Source of the DNA: UBA6522 sp965237785 | GTDB taxonomy: Bacteria > Pseudomonadota > Gammaproteobacteria > Steroidobacterales > Rariloculaceae | Assembly: GCA_965237785.1 (NCBI GenBank) | Contig: OZ250159.1 | Coordinates: forward strand, 3,162,001-3,226,000 | Direction of reading: 5' to 3' | Length of the DNA: 64,000 bases | The notes under the pieces: generated by a model | The model's input: only the letters and a program-made list of their open reading frames with translations | What the model was told of the DNA's origin: nothing | Database searches by the model: none | Made by a program: the position numbers and the translations under genes | Shown: positions 8,622 through 17,840 of the stretch, piece after piece | Position numbering within the stretch: the first letter of the stretch is position 1 | Layout of the letters: each line of letters starts with the position of its first letter

Positions 8622-9815
8622 GTGGGTCTGCCCGCTCCATACGATCGCCTGCTGATCCCGATCTATCTGCCGTCGGCGTTCACCGCCATCGCCAACCAGG
8701 CCATGCTGCTGCTGTTACCGCTGTACGCCCTGCAAATCAGCGGCAGCCCGGCCTTCGCGGCGCTGGTGATGGCATTGCGCGGCCTCGGCGTGCTCCTGTT
8801 CGATGTCCCCGCCGGTTTGCTGGTCGGCCGTTTCGGGGATAAGGCGGTGCTGCTGGGCGGCCTGGCGACGTTTGCGGCGTCGATGCTGGGACTGGCCGCG
8901 GCCACCGAGCCATGGGCGATTGCCCTGCTTGCAATTCCACTGGGCGCGGCGCACGCCGCCTGGTTCCTGGGCTGGCTCACTTACATCACCAACAACTGTC
9001 CGCCTGAATTGCGGGGCCGGGCGACCGCCGTGAATGCCGGCATCCAGCGCCTCGGCGCCTTCGTCGGACCGTTGCTGGGCGGCATCGTTGCGGAAACCCT
9101 GGGATACCCGACCGCCTATCTCGGCGCGGCGGTGCTATGCGCCCTCGCGGTGCTGGTCTCACTCGTGTATACGGCCGATGTGAGACCGGTCGTGCCGGCG
9201 ACATCGGGTCATCTCAGGACCATCGGCACGATTCTCGCGGATAACCGGCGAATCTTCTCCACCGCCGGTTCCGTTGCATTGAGTTTTCAACTCATGCGCG
9301 CGGTCCGCCAACTCCTGGTTCCGCTGTTCGGGGTGGTTGCGGGCCTTGAGCCGGCGGCCATCGGACTGGTCTATTCGCTGGCTGCGGTGGTGGACATGTC
9401 GCTGTCCTATCCGGTGGGAATCGTCATGGACCGCTGGGGGCGGAAATGGACCGGCGTGCCGAGCGTTGTCGGCTTCGTCATCGGCCTGATCTTGCTGCCC
9501 TTCGCCCACGACTTCTGGACGCTGCTGGCGGCCGCAGTGGTGCTTGGCGTGGGCAACGGCCTGAGCACCGGACTGGTGATGATCATCGGGATGGATCTCT
9601 CACCGCCCGGCCAGCGCGGGCAATTCCTGGGCGTGTGGCGGCTCATCGGCGACATGGGCTGGGTCGGCGGGCCGATGCTCGCGGGATTGCTGGCGGAAAC
9701 CGTGAGTCTGGCCGCCGCCAGTTTCGCCGCCGCCGGTCTCGGCGTCGTCGGCGGCCTGGTGTTCCTGTTCCTGGTTCCGGAAACCTCGCACATCCCGCGG
9801 GAGCGCGATGCCTAG
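8622..9815 (+). CDS. Major facilitator superfamily transporter
   Basis: 397 residues with 12 hydrophobic helices in two six-helix halves. The loop 2-3 motif (GLLVGRFGDKAVLLGG) and its second-half counterpart (PVGIVMDRWGRKWTG) are the MFS signature repeats. The start is GTG 8622, 41 bases after the aminotransferase stop, so the two genes may be co-transcribed. The substrate cannot be predicted; drug or metabolite export is the common role of this size class. Confidence 0.88.
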   Translation: MGLPAPYDRLLIPIYLPSAFTAIANQAMLLLLPLYALQISGSPAFAALVMALRGLGVLLFDVPAGLLVGRFGDKAVLLGGLATFAASMLGLAAATEPWAIALLAIPLGAAHAAWFLGWLTYITNNCPPELRGRATAVNAGIQRLGAFVGPLLGGIVAETLGYPTAYLGAAVLCALAVLVSLVYTADVRPVVPATSGHLRTIGTILADNRRIFSTAGSVALSFQLMRAVRQLLVPLFGVVAGLEPAAIGLVYSLAAVVDMSLSYPVGIVMDRWGRKWTGVPSVVGFVIGLILLPFAHDFWTLLAAAVVLGVGNGLSTGLVMIIGMDLSPPGQRGQFLGVWRLIGDMGWVGGPMLAGLLAETVSLAAASFAAAGLGVVGGLVFLFLVPETSHIPRERDA

Positions 9816-9828
9816 CCGCCGGCCAGCC

Positions 9829-10038
9829 TCAATAGTGCAGAAAGGAACTCAGGACAGGTGTCCTGCGGCTCTTCTCGTAGTGGTCGAGCGCCCGGCGGGC
9901 GAGCTCTTCGGAGTCGTAGGGCCCGCTCCAGGTGTAGTGTTCATCGTGCCAATACCATCCCGGCGGCATGGGTTGGCGGGCGAATTTGGTCGTGTACCAG
10001 GGTGAGGCCCAATACCTGGGGTTTCGTTGTTGCGACAT
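9829..10038 (-). CDS. Small hypothetical protein, Trp/Tyr-rich
   Basis: 69 residues rich in aromatic residues (RYWASPWYTT, PPGWYWHDEHYTWSGPYDS) with a C-terminal amphipathic helix (EELARRALDHYEKSRR). No signal or membrane segment. It is convergent with the MFS gene, with 13 bases between stops. The pattern of W/Y pairs and the PYDSEELAR motif looks like a conserved small cytoplasmic protein, but I do not recognise a named family. Confidence 0.55.
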   Translation of the reverse strand: MSQQRNPRYWASPWYTTKFARQPMPPGWYWHDEHYTWSGPYDSEELARRALDHYEKSRRTPVLSSFLHY

Positions 10039-10114
10039 TGTTGCGAATAACCGTGGCCAGTCAGCCGTTAACCCCCGAACGAGTGGCTTGCCGGGGATCG
10101 TCCCGGCCGGTCCA

Positions 10115-10759
10115 CTAGAAAATACCGTAGTCGATGATGTCGTCGAAGTAACCTTCCACCGTCAGGGTCACGACGACCGGGTACTCGTTGTAATTCAACC
10201 AGTACCAGCCGTGCTCACCGGCGAACGGGGCAACCAGGGAGCCCTCATTCCCGGACCCCTCCTGGTGCTCCTCGTAGCGCACGAAGAATCCCTGGCCGAA
10301 CTCGGGCGCGTGGCCGTGAAAATCAGAGTAGATGTCGCCCCGGTCGACACTCCACGAATAAAGGATGACCTTGGCTTCCCCGAGAACGGTCTTGATCTCG
10401 GTCTCTTCTTCGGCGCCGATGGGCACCTGCATCGTGACGCGCCGCGGAGGCTGGGTCTCGTCCTGGTGAACCGCGGGATTCGGTAGCGGCACGGGATCCC
10501 CGAAGTCGGGAATCTCAGCCTCCGAGACGGTTTCGTTGCCGCCGATGACATCGGTAATCTCGATCGTGCGGGTGGGTTCGGCGGTCATGGTCCCGAGACC
10601 GAGCAGACCTCCGGTGCCCAACGGATCGATGCCGTATTCCGCGGGCATGATCACGGCGACTACCAGCAGCACGCCGGCGGCGGCGGCAACGGCCACGCTG
10701 GCGATCAGGCGCTTGCTGGAAGCCGGACGGGTGTCGGTTTGGGGGTTGTTTTCCGTCAT
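10115..10759 (-). CDS. Single-pass transmembrane anchor protein
   Basis: 214 residues: a short cytoplasmic N-terminus, one transmembrane helix (about residues 17-39, LIASVAVAAAAGVLLVVAVIM), and a periplasmic domain with PPRRVTMQVPIGAEEETEIK, VILYSWSVDRGDIYSDFHGH and GWYWLNYNEYPVVVTLTVEGYFDDI. The overall layout matches the family annotated as transmembrane anchor protein, often found near metal or HupE-like transport genes. No such partner is adjacent here. Its role is unknown. Confidence 0.7.
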   Translation of the reverse strand: MTENNPQTDTRPASSKRLIASVAVAAAAGVLLVVAVIMPAEYGIDPLGTGGLLGLGTMTAEPTRTIEITDVIGGNETVSEAEIPDFGDPVPLPNPAVHQDETQPPRRVTMQVPIGAEEETEIKTVLGEAKVILYSWSVDRGDIYSDFHGHAPEFGQGFFVRYEEHQEGSGNEGSLVAPFAGEHGWYWLNYNEYPVVVTLTVEGYFDDIIDYGIF

Positions 10760-10853
10760 CGGACTCTCTCTTCAAAAATGTAGTTTACACGACGCCGCGC
10801 ACGCGGTCGGGATTGCGGCGCCGCGAATTTCGTGGCGCCGGGATCGGCCGCCG

Positions 10854-12062
10854 CTACTCGTACCGCAGCGCCTCGATGGGATCCAGACCGGCCGCGCGCC
10901 GCGCCGGCAGCAGCCCGAAGAAAAGCCCGACCCCGAGACTGAAGGCGACGGCGAGCACCACCGACTCAGGCGACACGTAGACCGCCCAGCCGGCGGTTCG
11001 CGACAATAGCACCGCCATGCCCGCTCCGGCGCCCACGCCCAGCGCCCCGCCGAGAAGACACAACGCGACCGCTTCAATCAGGAACTGCGTCATGATGTTG
11101 AGGCGCGTCGCGCCAAGGGCCATGCGGATGCCGATTTCGCGCGTGCGCTCGGTCACCGACACGAGCATGATATTCATGATGCCGATACCGCCCACCAGCA
11201 GACTCACGCCGGCGATACTCGCCAGCAGCATGGTGAACGTCTGTTGCGCCTGTTCCCGGGTCTCCAGGAATTGCTTGCGGTCGTAGATCGCGAAGTCATT
11301 GGGCAGCCCCGGCAGGATCTTGTGTTCGGCGCGGAGCACGCGTTCCACGTCCACCATGGCGGTTTCCAATGGGACATCCGGCGCCACGCGAACGCTGATA
11401 TCTTCCAGATCCTCCGAGCCAAAGACGCGCGTTTCCGCGGTTCGCAGAGGCAAGATGACCTGCTGATCCGGACTGTTGTAGCCACCGCCGATTTCTTCGA
11501 GTACGCCAATCACGGTGAAGGGGATTCCGCGCATCGAGATGCGCTGGCCCAGTAGCTCAGCGGGATTTTGCAAATCAAGATATTGCGGGATCAAAGCTCC
11601 GACCACCGCGACCCGCTGCCGGGCCTCGTCTTCGGCGTCGGTGAACATCCGGCCGTAGCGCAGCCCGTAGTTGAATATATCGGCGTAATCAGCCGTCGTG
11701 CCAACCAGACGGGCGTTGATATTTCGGCCGTCATAGTTGATCTGTCCGCGATCCTCCAGGGTGGGGACGACGGCGTCGAGATACTGCGTCTGCTCGCGGA
11801 GCGCCCACACATCCTCAACCTCCAACGTGAGCTGATCGCGGGCCACACCTCGCAGAAACCAGGTTTCCGAGGTGATGTTGAGCACATTGGCGCCGAGCGC
11901 ATCGATCTGATCCTCGATCTGCTGCTGCGCGCCGGAACCCGCGGCCAGCATCGTGATCACCGCGGCCACGCCGATGATGATGCCCAGCATGGTCAGGCAC
12001 GAACGGATGAGATTCGCGCGTATGGACTGCAGGGCGACCCTTAACACTTCACCGAGTAACAT
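10854..12062 (-). CDS. MacB-type ABC transporter permease (FtsX family)
   Basis: 402 residues: one N-terminal helix (RSCLTMLGIIIGVAAVITMLA), a MacB-like periplasmic domain (about residues 45-270), and three C-terminal helices around LLVGGIGIMNIMLVSVTERTREIGIRMALGA, the FtsX signature (split here by its loop). It belongs to the MacB/LolC-like type VII mechanotransmission exporters. The ATPase partner and a membrane fusion protein would normally sit upstream, but the upstream neighbour is an aldehyde dehydrogenase; its partner must be elsewhere, or the gene is an orphan. Confidence 0.88.
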   Translation of the reverse strand: MLLGEVLRVALQSIRANLIRSCLTMLGIIIGVAAVITMLAAGSGAQQQIEDQIDALGANVLNITSETWFLRGVARDQLTLEVEDVWALREQTQYLDAVVPTLEDRGQINYDGRNINARLVGTTADYADIFNYGLRYGRMFTDAEDEARQRVAVVGALIPQYLDLQNPAELLGQRISMRGIPFTVIGVLEEIGGGYNSPDQQVILPLRTAETRVFGSEDLEDISVRVAPDVPLETAMVDVERVLRAEHKILPGLPNDFAIYDRKQFLETREQAQQTFTMLLASIAGVSLLVGGIGIMNIMLVSVTERTREIGIRMALGATRLNIMTQFLIEAVALCLLGGALGVGAGAGMAVLLSRTAGWAVYVSPESVVLAVAFSLGVGLFFGLLPARRAAGLDPIEALRYE

Positions 12063-12135
12063 ATTCGCCCCCCGGCCCGCTCAGGGCCTCTCGACTGCAA
12101 CAACTGCGCGGCTGGACAATTCCACTTCCGCGACC

Positions 12136-13575
12136 TCAGATCCTGGAGACGCTGACGACCTGCGGCTCCATATATCCCTTGAGCCCGAGTATCGAGTATT
12201 GGCGGCCGAGACCGGACTGCTTCGCGCCGCCGAAGGGTACATAGGCCGATGTCGCCCGATGCTGGTTGACCCAGGCAGTACCCACTTCCATGCGTTGCGC
12301 CAGCGCCTTGCCGCGCTCCAGATCCGCGGTCCAGACCGAACCGCTCAGCCCGTAACGGGTGTTATTGGCGCGTCGCAAGGCATCTTCCGGGTCGGAGAAT
12401 TTCAAGATCGGCACGACCGGGCCGAATTGCTCCTCGCGGACCAGCCGGCTGTCGTCGGCGACATCGGTGACCAGCGTCGGCGAAATGAAGTAGCCCGGTC
12501 GATCGGGAATTTCGCCTCCGGTGAGAATCGTGGCGCCGCTCTGCTTCGTGTCCTCCAGGATTTCAGACACCTTGTCGAACTGCATCCTGTTCTGCAGCGG
12601 ACCGAGCCGGGTATCCGGCTCAAGCCCGTTGCCCACCTTGGCGGCTTCGGCTTCCTCGACCAGCGCGGCGCACAACTCATCATGGATGCTCTCGTGGACA
12701 TAGACGCGCTTGACCGCCATGCAGACCTGGCCGCTGTTGACGAAGCAGGCGAAGAACAACGACTTGGCGATGGCCCTGGGGTCGGCGTCATCCAGAACGA
12801 TAGCCGGGTCGTTGCCGCCCAGTTCCAGCGTCACGCGCTTCAGGGTCCCGGCCGAACTGGCCATCACTTTCTTGCCCGTCGCCACCGAACCGGTAAACGA
12901 AATCTTGTCGATGTCGGGGTGCTCGGTCATCCACTGGCCGAGGTCGTTGCCCGCGGCCAGCACGTTGACCACCCCCGGCGGAAAGATCGACTGCGCCAGT
13001 TCGCCCATTTTCAACGTGGTCAGCGGCGTATACGGCGACGGCTTGAGGATGACCGTGTTGCCGGTGTAGAGGGCCGCGCTGAGCGCGCCGAGCGCCAACG
13101 CCGCCGGCGCATTCCAGGGGGTGATGATGCCGACGACGCCGAGCGGCCGATAGTGCAGCTCAATGCGCCGTTTGTCGTCCTCGATGAGCACTTCGACGGC
13201 GATCTCGATACCCGCCATGCCGTCCGCCTGGGCGGTGCCGCGATCGAACTCGGCCACGGACTGGTCGATGGGCTTGCCCTGCTCCCGCGTGAGCAGCGCG
13301 CCGAGTTCGTCCTGGCGCTCGCGCAGAACGACCGAATAGCGCCTGATGAGTTCCGCGCGCTGTTCGTAGGAGCGCGCACTCCAGTCACCCGACGCACGCC
13401 GCGCGGCCGTCACCGCCCGTTCCAGGTGTTCGCGTCCGGCCGCCGGACAGACGGCGAAAACGTCTTCCGTCGCCGGGTCGATCACCTCCATGAGCGCTCC
13501 GCCGGAAACCAATTCGCCGTCGATCGACAACGAAAAGTCGTGCAATAACTCCAGCTTGGCAGCTCTCTCAGCCAT
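12136..13575 (-). CDS. NAD(P)-dependent aldehyde dehydrogenase
   Basis: 479 residues, typical ALDH length. The Rossmann domain is marked by IITPWNAPAALALG and FTGSVATGKKVM, the general base Glu lies in TLELGGNDPAIV, and the nucleophile is Cys284 in FVNSGQVCMAVKRVYV. The C-terminus shows FGPVVPILKF and PFGGAKQSGLG. It oxidises an aldehyde to its acid with NAD(P)+; the pathway is not shown by context. The start is ATG 13575. Confidence 0.93.
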   Translation of the reverse strand: MAERAAKLELLHDFSLSIDGELVSGGALMEVIDPATEDVFAVCPAAGREHLERAVTAARRASGDWSARSYEQRAELIRRYSVVLRERQDELGALLTREQGKPIDQSVAEFDRGTAQADGMAGIEIAVEVLIEDDKRRIELHYRPLGVVGIITPWNAPAALALGALSAALYTGNTVILKPSPYTPLTTLKMGELAQSIFPPGVVNVLAAGNDLGQWMTEHPDIDKISFTGSVATGKKVMASSAGTLKRVTLELGGNDPAIVLDDADPRAIAKSLFFACFVNSGQVCMAVKRVYVHESIHDELCAALVEEAEAAKVGNGLEPDTRLGPLQNRMQFDKVSEILEDTKQSGATILTGGEIPDRPGYFISPTLVTDVADDSRLVREEQFGPVVPILKFSDPEDALRRANNTRYGLSGSVWTADLERGKALAQRMEVGTAWVNQHRATSAYVPFGGAKQSGLGRQYSILGLKGYMEPQVVSVSRI

Positions 13576-13950
13576 CAGGATTCCTCCAGCCGTTGGACCA
13601 TGCGACCCGATCCCACCAATTTTCTACCGCAGCGTATCGACGCCGTCACAACGATTATCGGTGAGATAGGCTCGCCAGCGTCGATTTTACACGCGCTCGC
13701 ATGCGGGACGGACCATGGAAACCTTAATTTTTGTCGCCAACCTCATTGTTCCTTGATGATTGGCGGCCAACCAACTACTGACGACATATCCGGGCCGGGC
13801 GTTGCGGGCGAGTGGCGCACTACGCGGACTGCAATGTTGGTAACATGGCGCGCGGCGGCGATCCGCACCGGCAGTACGGTTTCGGCGGATCGTGGCTGAT
13901 TAACCGGAGCGCATGCAAACGCATGGGGCCTGAAGCAGGAGGGCGTTGAT
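13576..13950. other. Divergent intergenic region (ALDH / TRAP permease)
   Basis: A 375-base gap between the divergent aldehyde dehydrogenase and dctQ genes. No convincing ORF is visible. It must hold promoters for both directions; the middle (13720-13760) is locally AT-richer. I could not assign -35/-10 boxes with confidence. Confidence 0.4.
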
Positions 13951-14445
13951 TTGAAAAGCCTGGGTGAGCAGCTCCACCGTCTCTCGGCATGGTTCGCGAT
14001 CGCCGGCGGTCTGTCTCTGGCGTCGATGGTGACGCTGGTCGTGTTGAGCATCGCAGGCCGGGCGCTCTTTTCCCAGCCGGTGCCGGGGGATTTCGAAATC
14101 GTTGCGCTCGGAACCGCGGTCGCCGTCTTCCTGTTCCTGCCCTACTGTTATCTGCAACGCGGAAACGTGGCCGTGGACATCTTTATCTCGCGAATGCCGC
14201 CGCTCGTGCAGCGCGCCATGGATGTGCTGGCGGCACTGCTGTTCGGCGCCATCGCCGCGCTATTCGCCTGGCGGACCGCGTTCGGGTTTGCCGACACGGT
14301 CGCAAATCGCGACATTTCGATGATTCTCGGTTTTCCCGTGTGGGTCGTCTACCCATTCGGCGTGGCCTCGTTCGCGCTGCTGGCCGTGTGCTGCCTCTAT
14401 ACCGCGGCAGATACCCTGGGGGTGGGGGGCTCAGCCGATGAGTAG
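13951..14445 (+). CDS. TRAP transporter small permease (DctQ family)
   Basis: 164 residues with four hydrophobic helices, the DctQ layout: LSLASMVTLVVLSIAGRALF, FEIVALGTAVAVFLFLPYC, an RGNVAVDIF loop, and two C-terminal helices. It forms the membrane complex with DctM and uses a Na+ or proton gradient to take up organic acids delivered by a periplasmic binding protein. The start is TTG 13951, fixed by a strong AGGAGGG eight bases upstream. Its 3' end overlaps dctM by 8 bases. Confidence 0.88.
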   Translation: MKSLGEQLHRLSAWFAIAGGLSLASMVTLVVLSIAGRALFSQPVPGDFEIVALGTAVAVFLFLPYCYLQRGNVAVDIFISRMPPLVQRAMDVLAALLFGAIAALFAWRTAFGFADTVANRDISMILGFPVWVVYPFGVASFALLAVCCLYTAADTLGVGGSADE

Positions 14446-15757
14446 CGTGCAATTGGCCCTGTTGGGGCTGCTGGTACTGATCGGCTTGCTGGTCATCCGC
14501 ATCCCGGTGGCGATCGCCATGCTCACGGTAGGGATGGTCGGCTACGTGGCGCTCTCGGGGCTCGATCCCGTGCTCGCCTACATGAAGACCGCCGCCTATT
14601 GGCAGTTCGCCTCGTACGAATTCTCGGTGATTCCCATGTTCCTGCTCATGGGCGAGTTTGCTTCCCGATCCGGCCTCAGCCGGTCGTTGTTCGCCGCGGC
14701 GAACGTTTTTCTTGGCCATCGCCGTGGCGGCGTGGCCATGGCGGCGGTGGGCGGCTGCGGCGCCTTCGGGGCGATTTGCGGCTCCTCGCTGGCAACGGCC
14801 GGGACGATGGCGCGCGTGGCGATTCCGGAGCTGGAACGCTACCGGTACTCGGGCAGTCTGGCCACGGGTGCGCTCGCCGCCGGCGGCACGCTGGGCATCC
14901 TCATCCCGCCGTCCGTCGCGCTGATCATCTACGCCATCGCAGTGCAGGCAAACATCGTGCAGATGTTCCAGGCCGCGCTCATACCGGGCATTATCGGGCT
15001 CATCGGCTACCTCATAGCCATCGCAATCTGGGTTCGCATCTCCCCCGAGTCCGGGCCGGTAGGCGCCCGTGCCACCGCGGGCGAACGCATCCAGGCGCTG
15101 CTGGAAACCTGGCCCACCATCCTGTTGTTCGTCGTCGTCATCGGGGGTATCTATTTCGGGATTTTCGATCCCACCGAGGGTGCGTCGGTGGGTGCGTTCG
15201 GCGCCGGCGCGCTGGCATTCTGGAAGGGGCAACTGGATCTGCAGGGTTTCTTCTCCTGCATCAAGGATGCGGCCAAGACCACCGGAATGATCTTCCTGAT
15301 CCTCCTCGGCGCCGGCTTCCTGAATATCTTCATGGCGCTGACGGGTGTGGCGGATCAGTTGTCCCAGCTTGCCGCCAACAGCGGCATGAACCCGTACACG
15401 ATTCTGGTCCTGCTGCTGGTGGTCTACCTGCTGCTCGGCTGCCTGATGGACAGCCTGGCGATGATCTTTCTGACGATTCCGATTTTCTGGCCGATCATGG
15501 CGGGGCTGGACTTCGGCATGCCGGAGGCGGACCTGAAGATGTGGTTCGGGATCGTCACGCTCATTGTGGTGGAAGCGGGCCTGATCACCCCACCGGTGGG
15601 AATCAACGTACTGATCATCAATCATCATGCACCCAACGTCCCCATGCGGCAGACGTTTCTCGGGGTCACCCCGTTCCTGCTGTCGGGCGTGGTTCGCGTG
15701 GCCCTGCTGATATTGATTCCGCCGATCACCCTGTTCCTGCCGCACTTGCTCCTCTAG
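14438..15757 (+). CDS. TRAP transporter large permease (DctM family)
   Basis: 439 residues with about 12 hydrophobic helices and DctM hallmarks: YSGSLATGALAAGGTLGILIPPSV, DPTEGASVGAFGAG and LGCLMDSLAMIFLTIPIFWPI, ending with LITPPVGINVLIINH. It is the ion-coupled transport channel of a TRAP system, of the mannitol/chloroaromatic-type subgroup by general similarity. It overlaps dctQ by 8 bases. No binding-protein gene follows; a TakP-like binding protein is at 43.1-44.2 kb. Confidence 0.9.
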   Translation: MSSVQLALLGLLVLIGLLVIRIPVAIAMLTVGMVGYVALSGLDPVLAYMKTAAYWQFASYEFSVIPMFLLMGEFASRSGLSRSLFAAANVFLGHRRGGVAMAAVGGCGAFGAICGSSLATAGTMARVAIPELERYRYSGSLATGALAAGGTLGILIPPSVALIIYAIAVQANIVQMFQAALIPGIIGLIGYLIAIAIWVRISPESGPVGARATAGERIQALLETWPTILLFVVVIGGIYFGIFDPTEGASVGAFGAGALAFWKGQLDLQGFFSCIKDAAKTTGMIFLILLGAGFLNIFMALTGVADQLSQLAANSGMNPYTILVLLLVVYLLLGCLMDSLAMIFLTIPIFWPIMAGLDFGMPEADLKMWFGIVTLIVVEAGLITPPVGINVLIINHHAPNVPMRQTFLGVTPFLLSGVVRVALLILIPPITLFLPHLLL

Positions 15758-15761
15758 CCCC

Positions 15762-15899
15762 ATGCCGAAAAGACTCTTCGCTGAAAGCGTCAAGGCGTTG
15801 ATAGCGTTGGCTCTCGTGTCTGTGCTGACAGGCTTTGTTGAGGCCCACGCCCAGTTGACGCCGGACGATCCGGAGGGCGCCGCAACCGCATGTTGGTGA
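15762..15899 (+). CDS. Short ORF with a signal peptide (45 aa)
   Basis: Four bases after the dctM stop an ATG opens a 45-codon frame: a basic start (MPKR), a hydrophobic core (ALIALALVSVLTGFV) and an AHA cleavage site, then about 18 residues (QLTPDDPEGAATACW). It looks like the exported start of a periplasmic protein that has lost its body, or a small secreted peptide. Its position right after dctM is where a TRAP binding-protein gene could sit, so a truncated 5' end is one reading. No similarity to the binding protein at 43 kb beyond being exported. Confidence 0.4.
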   Translation: MPKRLFAESVKALIALALVSVLTGFVEAHAQLTPDDPEGAATACW

Positions 15900-15909
15900 G
15901 ATATACCGG

Positions 15910-17022
15910 TTAGCTCAGCAGCCGACCCTCGAAAGCGACACTCTTGACCAGTGCGAAAACCTGCGATCCGTCCCGCAGCCCCAGGTCCTCGACGGCTTCG
16001 CGGGTCACCCTTGAGCGCAGATGTTGGCTGCCCACCGCCAGTAACAGTTCCGCGAACGCCGGCTCGGGAAATTCGATCCCTATGACGCGAGCCGGCAAGA
16101 TATTGCGAATGCTCAGCCCCCGCGGACGCTCGCAGGCCACCGCAACCTCCCTGGCCTGAACGCGTAGCCGCACAGTCGTCCCGGCGGCGACGCCGACGGC
16201 TGGAATGCGCAGCGTTTCTCCCTCCACATCCAGCGAGGTCATGCCCTTGCGCGTCTCTCCCGCCACCGCCTGCAGCAACGACCCCGCCTCCAGACGACCG
16301 GTGAGCGGCCACAATTCCACCCGTTCGAGCACCTCGGCTACGCCCCCCTGGGCAGCCAGCCGCCCGTCGGCCAGAAGCACCATGGAGGAAGCCAGCCGCG
16401 CGACTTCGTCGACATTGTGGGTCACATAGAGCACCGGGACTCCAAAGTCCGCCGCGAGACGTTCGATGTAGGGGATGATCTCCGCCTTGCGGCGCAGGTC
16501 GAGGGCCGACAGCGGCTCATCCATCAGCAAAGCCCGAGGATCGGTAAGCAAGGCACGGCCCATCGCGACCCGTTGCTGCTCGCCGCCGGAAAGCGAATTC
16601 GGCGCACGCCCGAGTAGACTCTCAAGATCCAGGGCCCGGACGACCGCCGACAGCCGTGCTTCTGCACCGTCCCCGCCGCCGGATCGGGCGCGATCCCGCC
16701 GCTGCGCACGTTGTGCCGCAAAGCGCAGGTTTCCCTCCACCGAAAGGTGCGAGAAGAGCCGGCCGTCCTGGAACACATATCCGAGGTGCCGCCCATGCGC
16801 GGGAACCATGACGCCCGCGCCCGTGTCCTGCCAGACGTCGTTGCCCAGCGCCACGCGTCCCGTCGCGCGCGTCTCGAGCCCGGCAATGATCCTCAGCAGG
16901 GTCGTCTTTCCGGCGCCGCTCGGACCGAATACCGCGGTAATGCCGTCGAGCGCCAGCTCCGTGGCAATCTCCAGGGAAAACGTTTCCCGGGAGAGTCGGA
17001 CATCGATTGCCAACGCGGTCAC
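15910..17022 (-). CDS. modC: Molybdate ABC transporter ATP-binding protein
   Basis: 370 residues. The N-terminal ABC domain has Walker A (GPSGAGKTT), signature (LSGGEQQR) and Walker B (ALLMDEPLSALD), followed by the H-loop YVTHNVDE. The C-terminal 130 residues form a TOBE/Mop-like regulatory domain (IRNILPARVIGIEFPEPAFAELLL in two pieces, SRVTREAVEDLGL). This ABC-plus-Mop layout is typical of ModC. It powers molybdate import with ModB, which lies 3 bases upstream. No ModA gene is in the window. Confidence 0.92.
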   Translation of the reverse strand: MTALAIDVRLSRETFSLEIATELALDGITAVFGPSGAGKTTLLRIIAGLETRATGRVALGNDVWQDTGAGVMVPAHGRHLGYVFQDGRLFSHLSVEGNLRFAAQRAQRRDRARSGGGDGAEARLSAVVRALDLESLLGRAPNSLSGGEQQRVAMGRALLTDPRALLMDEPLSALDLRRKAEIIPYIERLAADFGVPVLYVTHNVDEVARLASSMVLLADGRLAAQGGVAEVLERVELWPLTGRLEAGSLLQAVAGETRKGMTSLDVEGETLRIPAVGVAAGTTVRLRVQAREVAVACERPRGLSIRNILPARVIGIEFPEPAFAELLLAVGSQHLRSRVTREAVEDLGLRDGSQVFALVKSVAFEGRLLS

Positions 17023-17025
17023 GGT

Positions 17026-17703
17026 TCAGATCCTGTTGATCGGCAGACGGCGATTGAAAACGTAGACACCCATGAGCACCGCGAACGAAAATACGAGCAG
17101 CCCCGCGGAGAGCACGTGCGCCTGAGCGTAGCTGAGCGTCTCGACGTGTTCGTAAATGGCGATGGAAACGACTCGTGTGGCGCCGGGAATGTTGCCGCCC
17201 ACCATCAACACCACGCCGAATTCGCCCAGCGTGTGGGCGAAGCCGAGGACGGTCGCGGTGACGAATCCTCTGATCGCCAGGGGAGCCGCGACCCGGAAAA
17301 AACTGTCCAGCGGTTTCGCGCCCAACGTCGCTGCGGCTTCCAGGGGCGCGCGGCCGACACCCTCGAAGGCGTTCTGCAGGGGCTGAACCGCAAACGGAAA
17401 GGAGTAGATCACCGACGCCACTACCAGACCCTGGAACGAAAATGTCAGTGCCGAATCCGTGAGTTGCACCCAGAATCGGCCGATGGGACCCGCGGGCCCG
17501 AGCAGGATCAACAGGTAGAAGCCGAGCACGGTGGGCGGCAGGACAAGCGGCAACGCCACGAGTGCCTCGATTCCCGGTTTTAGCCGCGAGCGCGTGAAAG
17601 CCAGCCACCACGCGAGCGGCGTTCCGGCCGCGAGCAACACCACGACGGTCACCGCCGCCAGTTGCAGGCTCAACCAGACCGGCCCCAGTTCCAGCACTTC
17701 CAT
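17026..17703 (-). CDS. modB: Molybdate ABC transporter permease
   Basis: About 225 residues starting at ATG 17703 (MEVLELG); the frame stays open to 17781, but the extension is Arg-rich and atypical. Five to six helices and the permease EAA-type loop (EAAATLGAKPLDSFFRVAAPLA) are visible, with PLVLPPTVLGFYLL and HTLGEFGVVLMVGGNIPG typical of ModB/CysT. It works with ModC as the MoO4 channel. ModB and ModC are three bases apart. Confidence 0.92.
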   Translation of the reverse strand: MEVLELGPVWLSLQLAAVTVVVLLAAGTPLAWWLAFTRSRLKPGIEALVALPLVLPPTVLGFYLLILLGPAGPIGRFWVQLTDSALTFSFQGLVVASVIYSFPFAVQPLQNAFEGVGRAPLEAAATLGAKPLDSFFRVAAPLAIRGFVTATVLGFAHTLGEFGVVLMVGGNIPGATRVVSIAIYEHVETLSYAQAHVLSAGLLVFSFAVLMGVYVFNRRLPINRI

Positions 17704-17840
17704 GGCCCGATCAAGCCAGCCAAGCGAACCGTTGTCAACGCGGTCGCTGCCGCGAGCCGATCGACCAGCGCGGCGGAACACCGATAGGGTGTTCGCGCCG
17801 GGGGCCGTGTTATTCTGCGGCAGCTTTCGTGAAGTCGACC

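Noticed and set aside
11953..13548. A 531-codon plus-strand ORF
   Set aside because: Shadow of the FtsX permease and aldehyde dehydrogenase genes, both of which have complete motifs.
14183..16312. A 709-codon minus-strand ORF
   Set aside because: It is antisense to dctQM and out of frame with modC; low-complexity Arg/Gln/His content, no domain.
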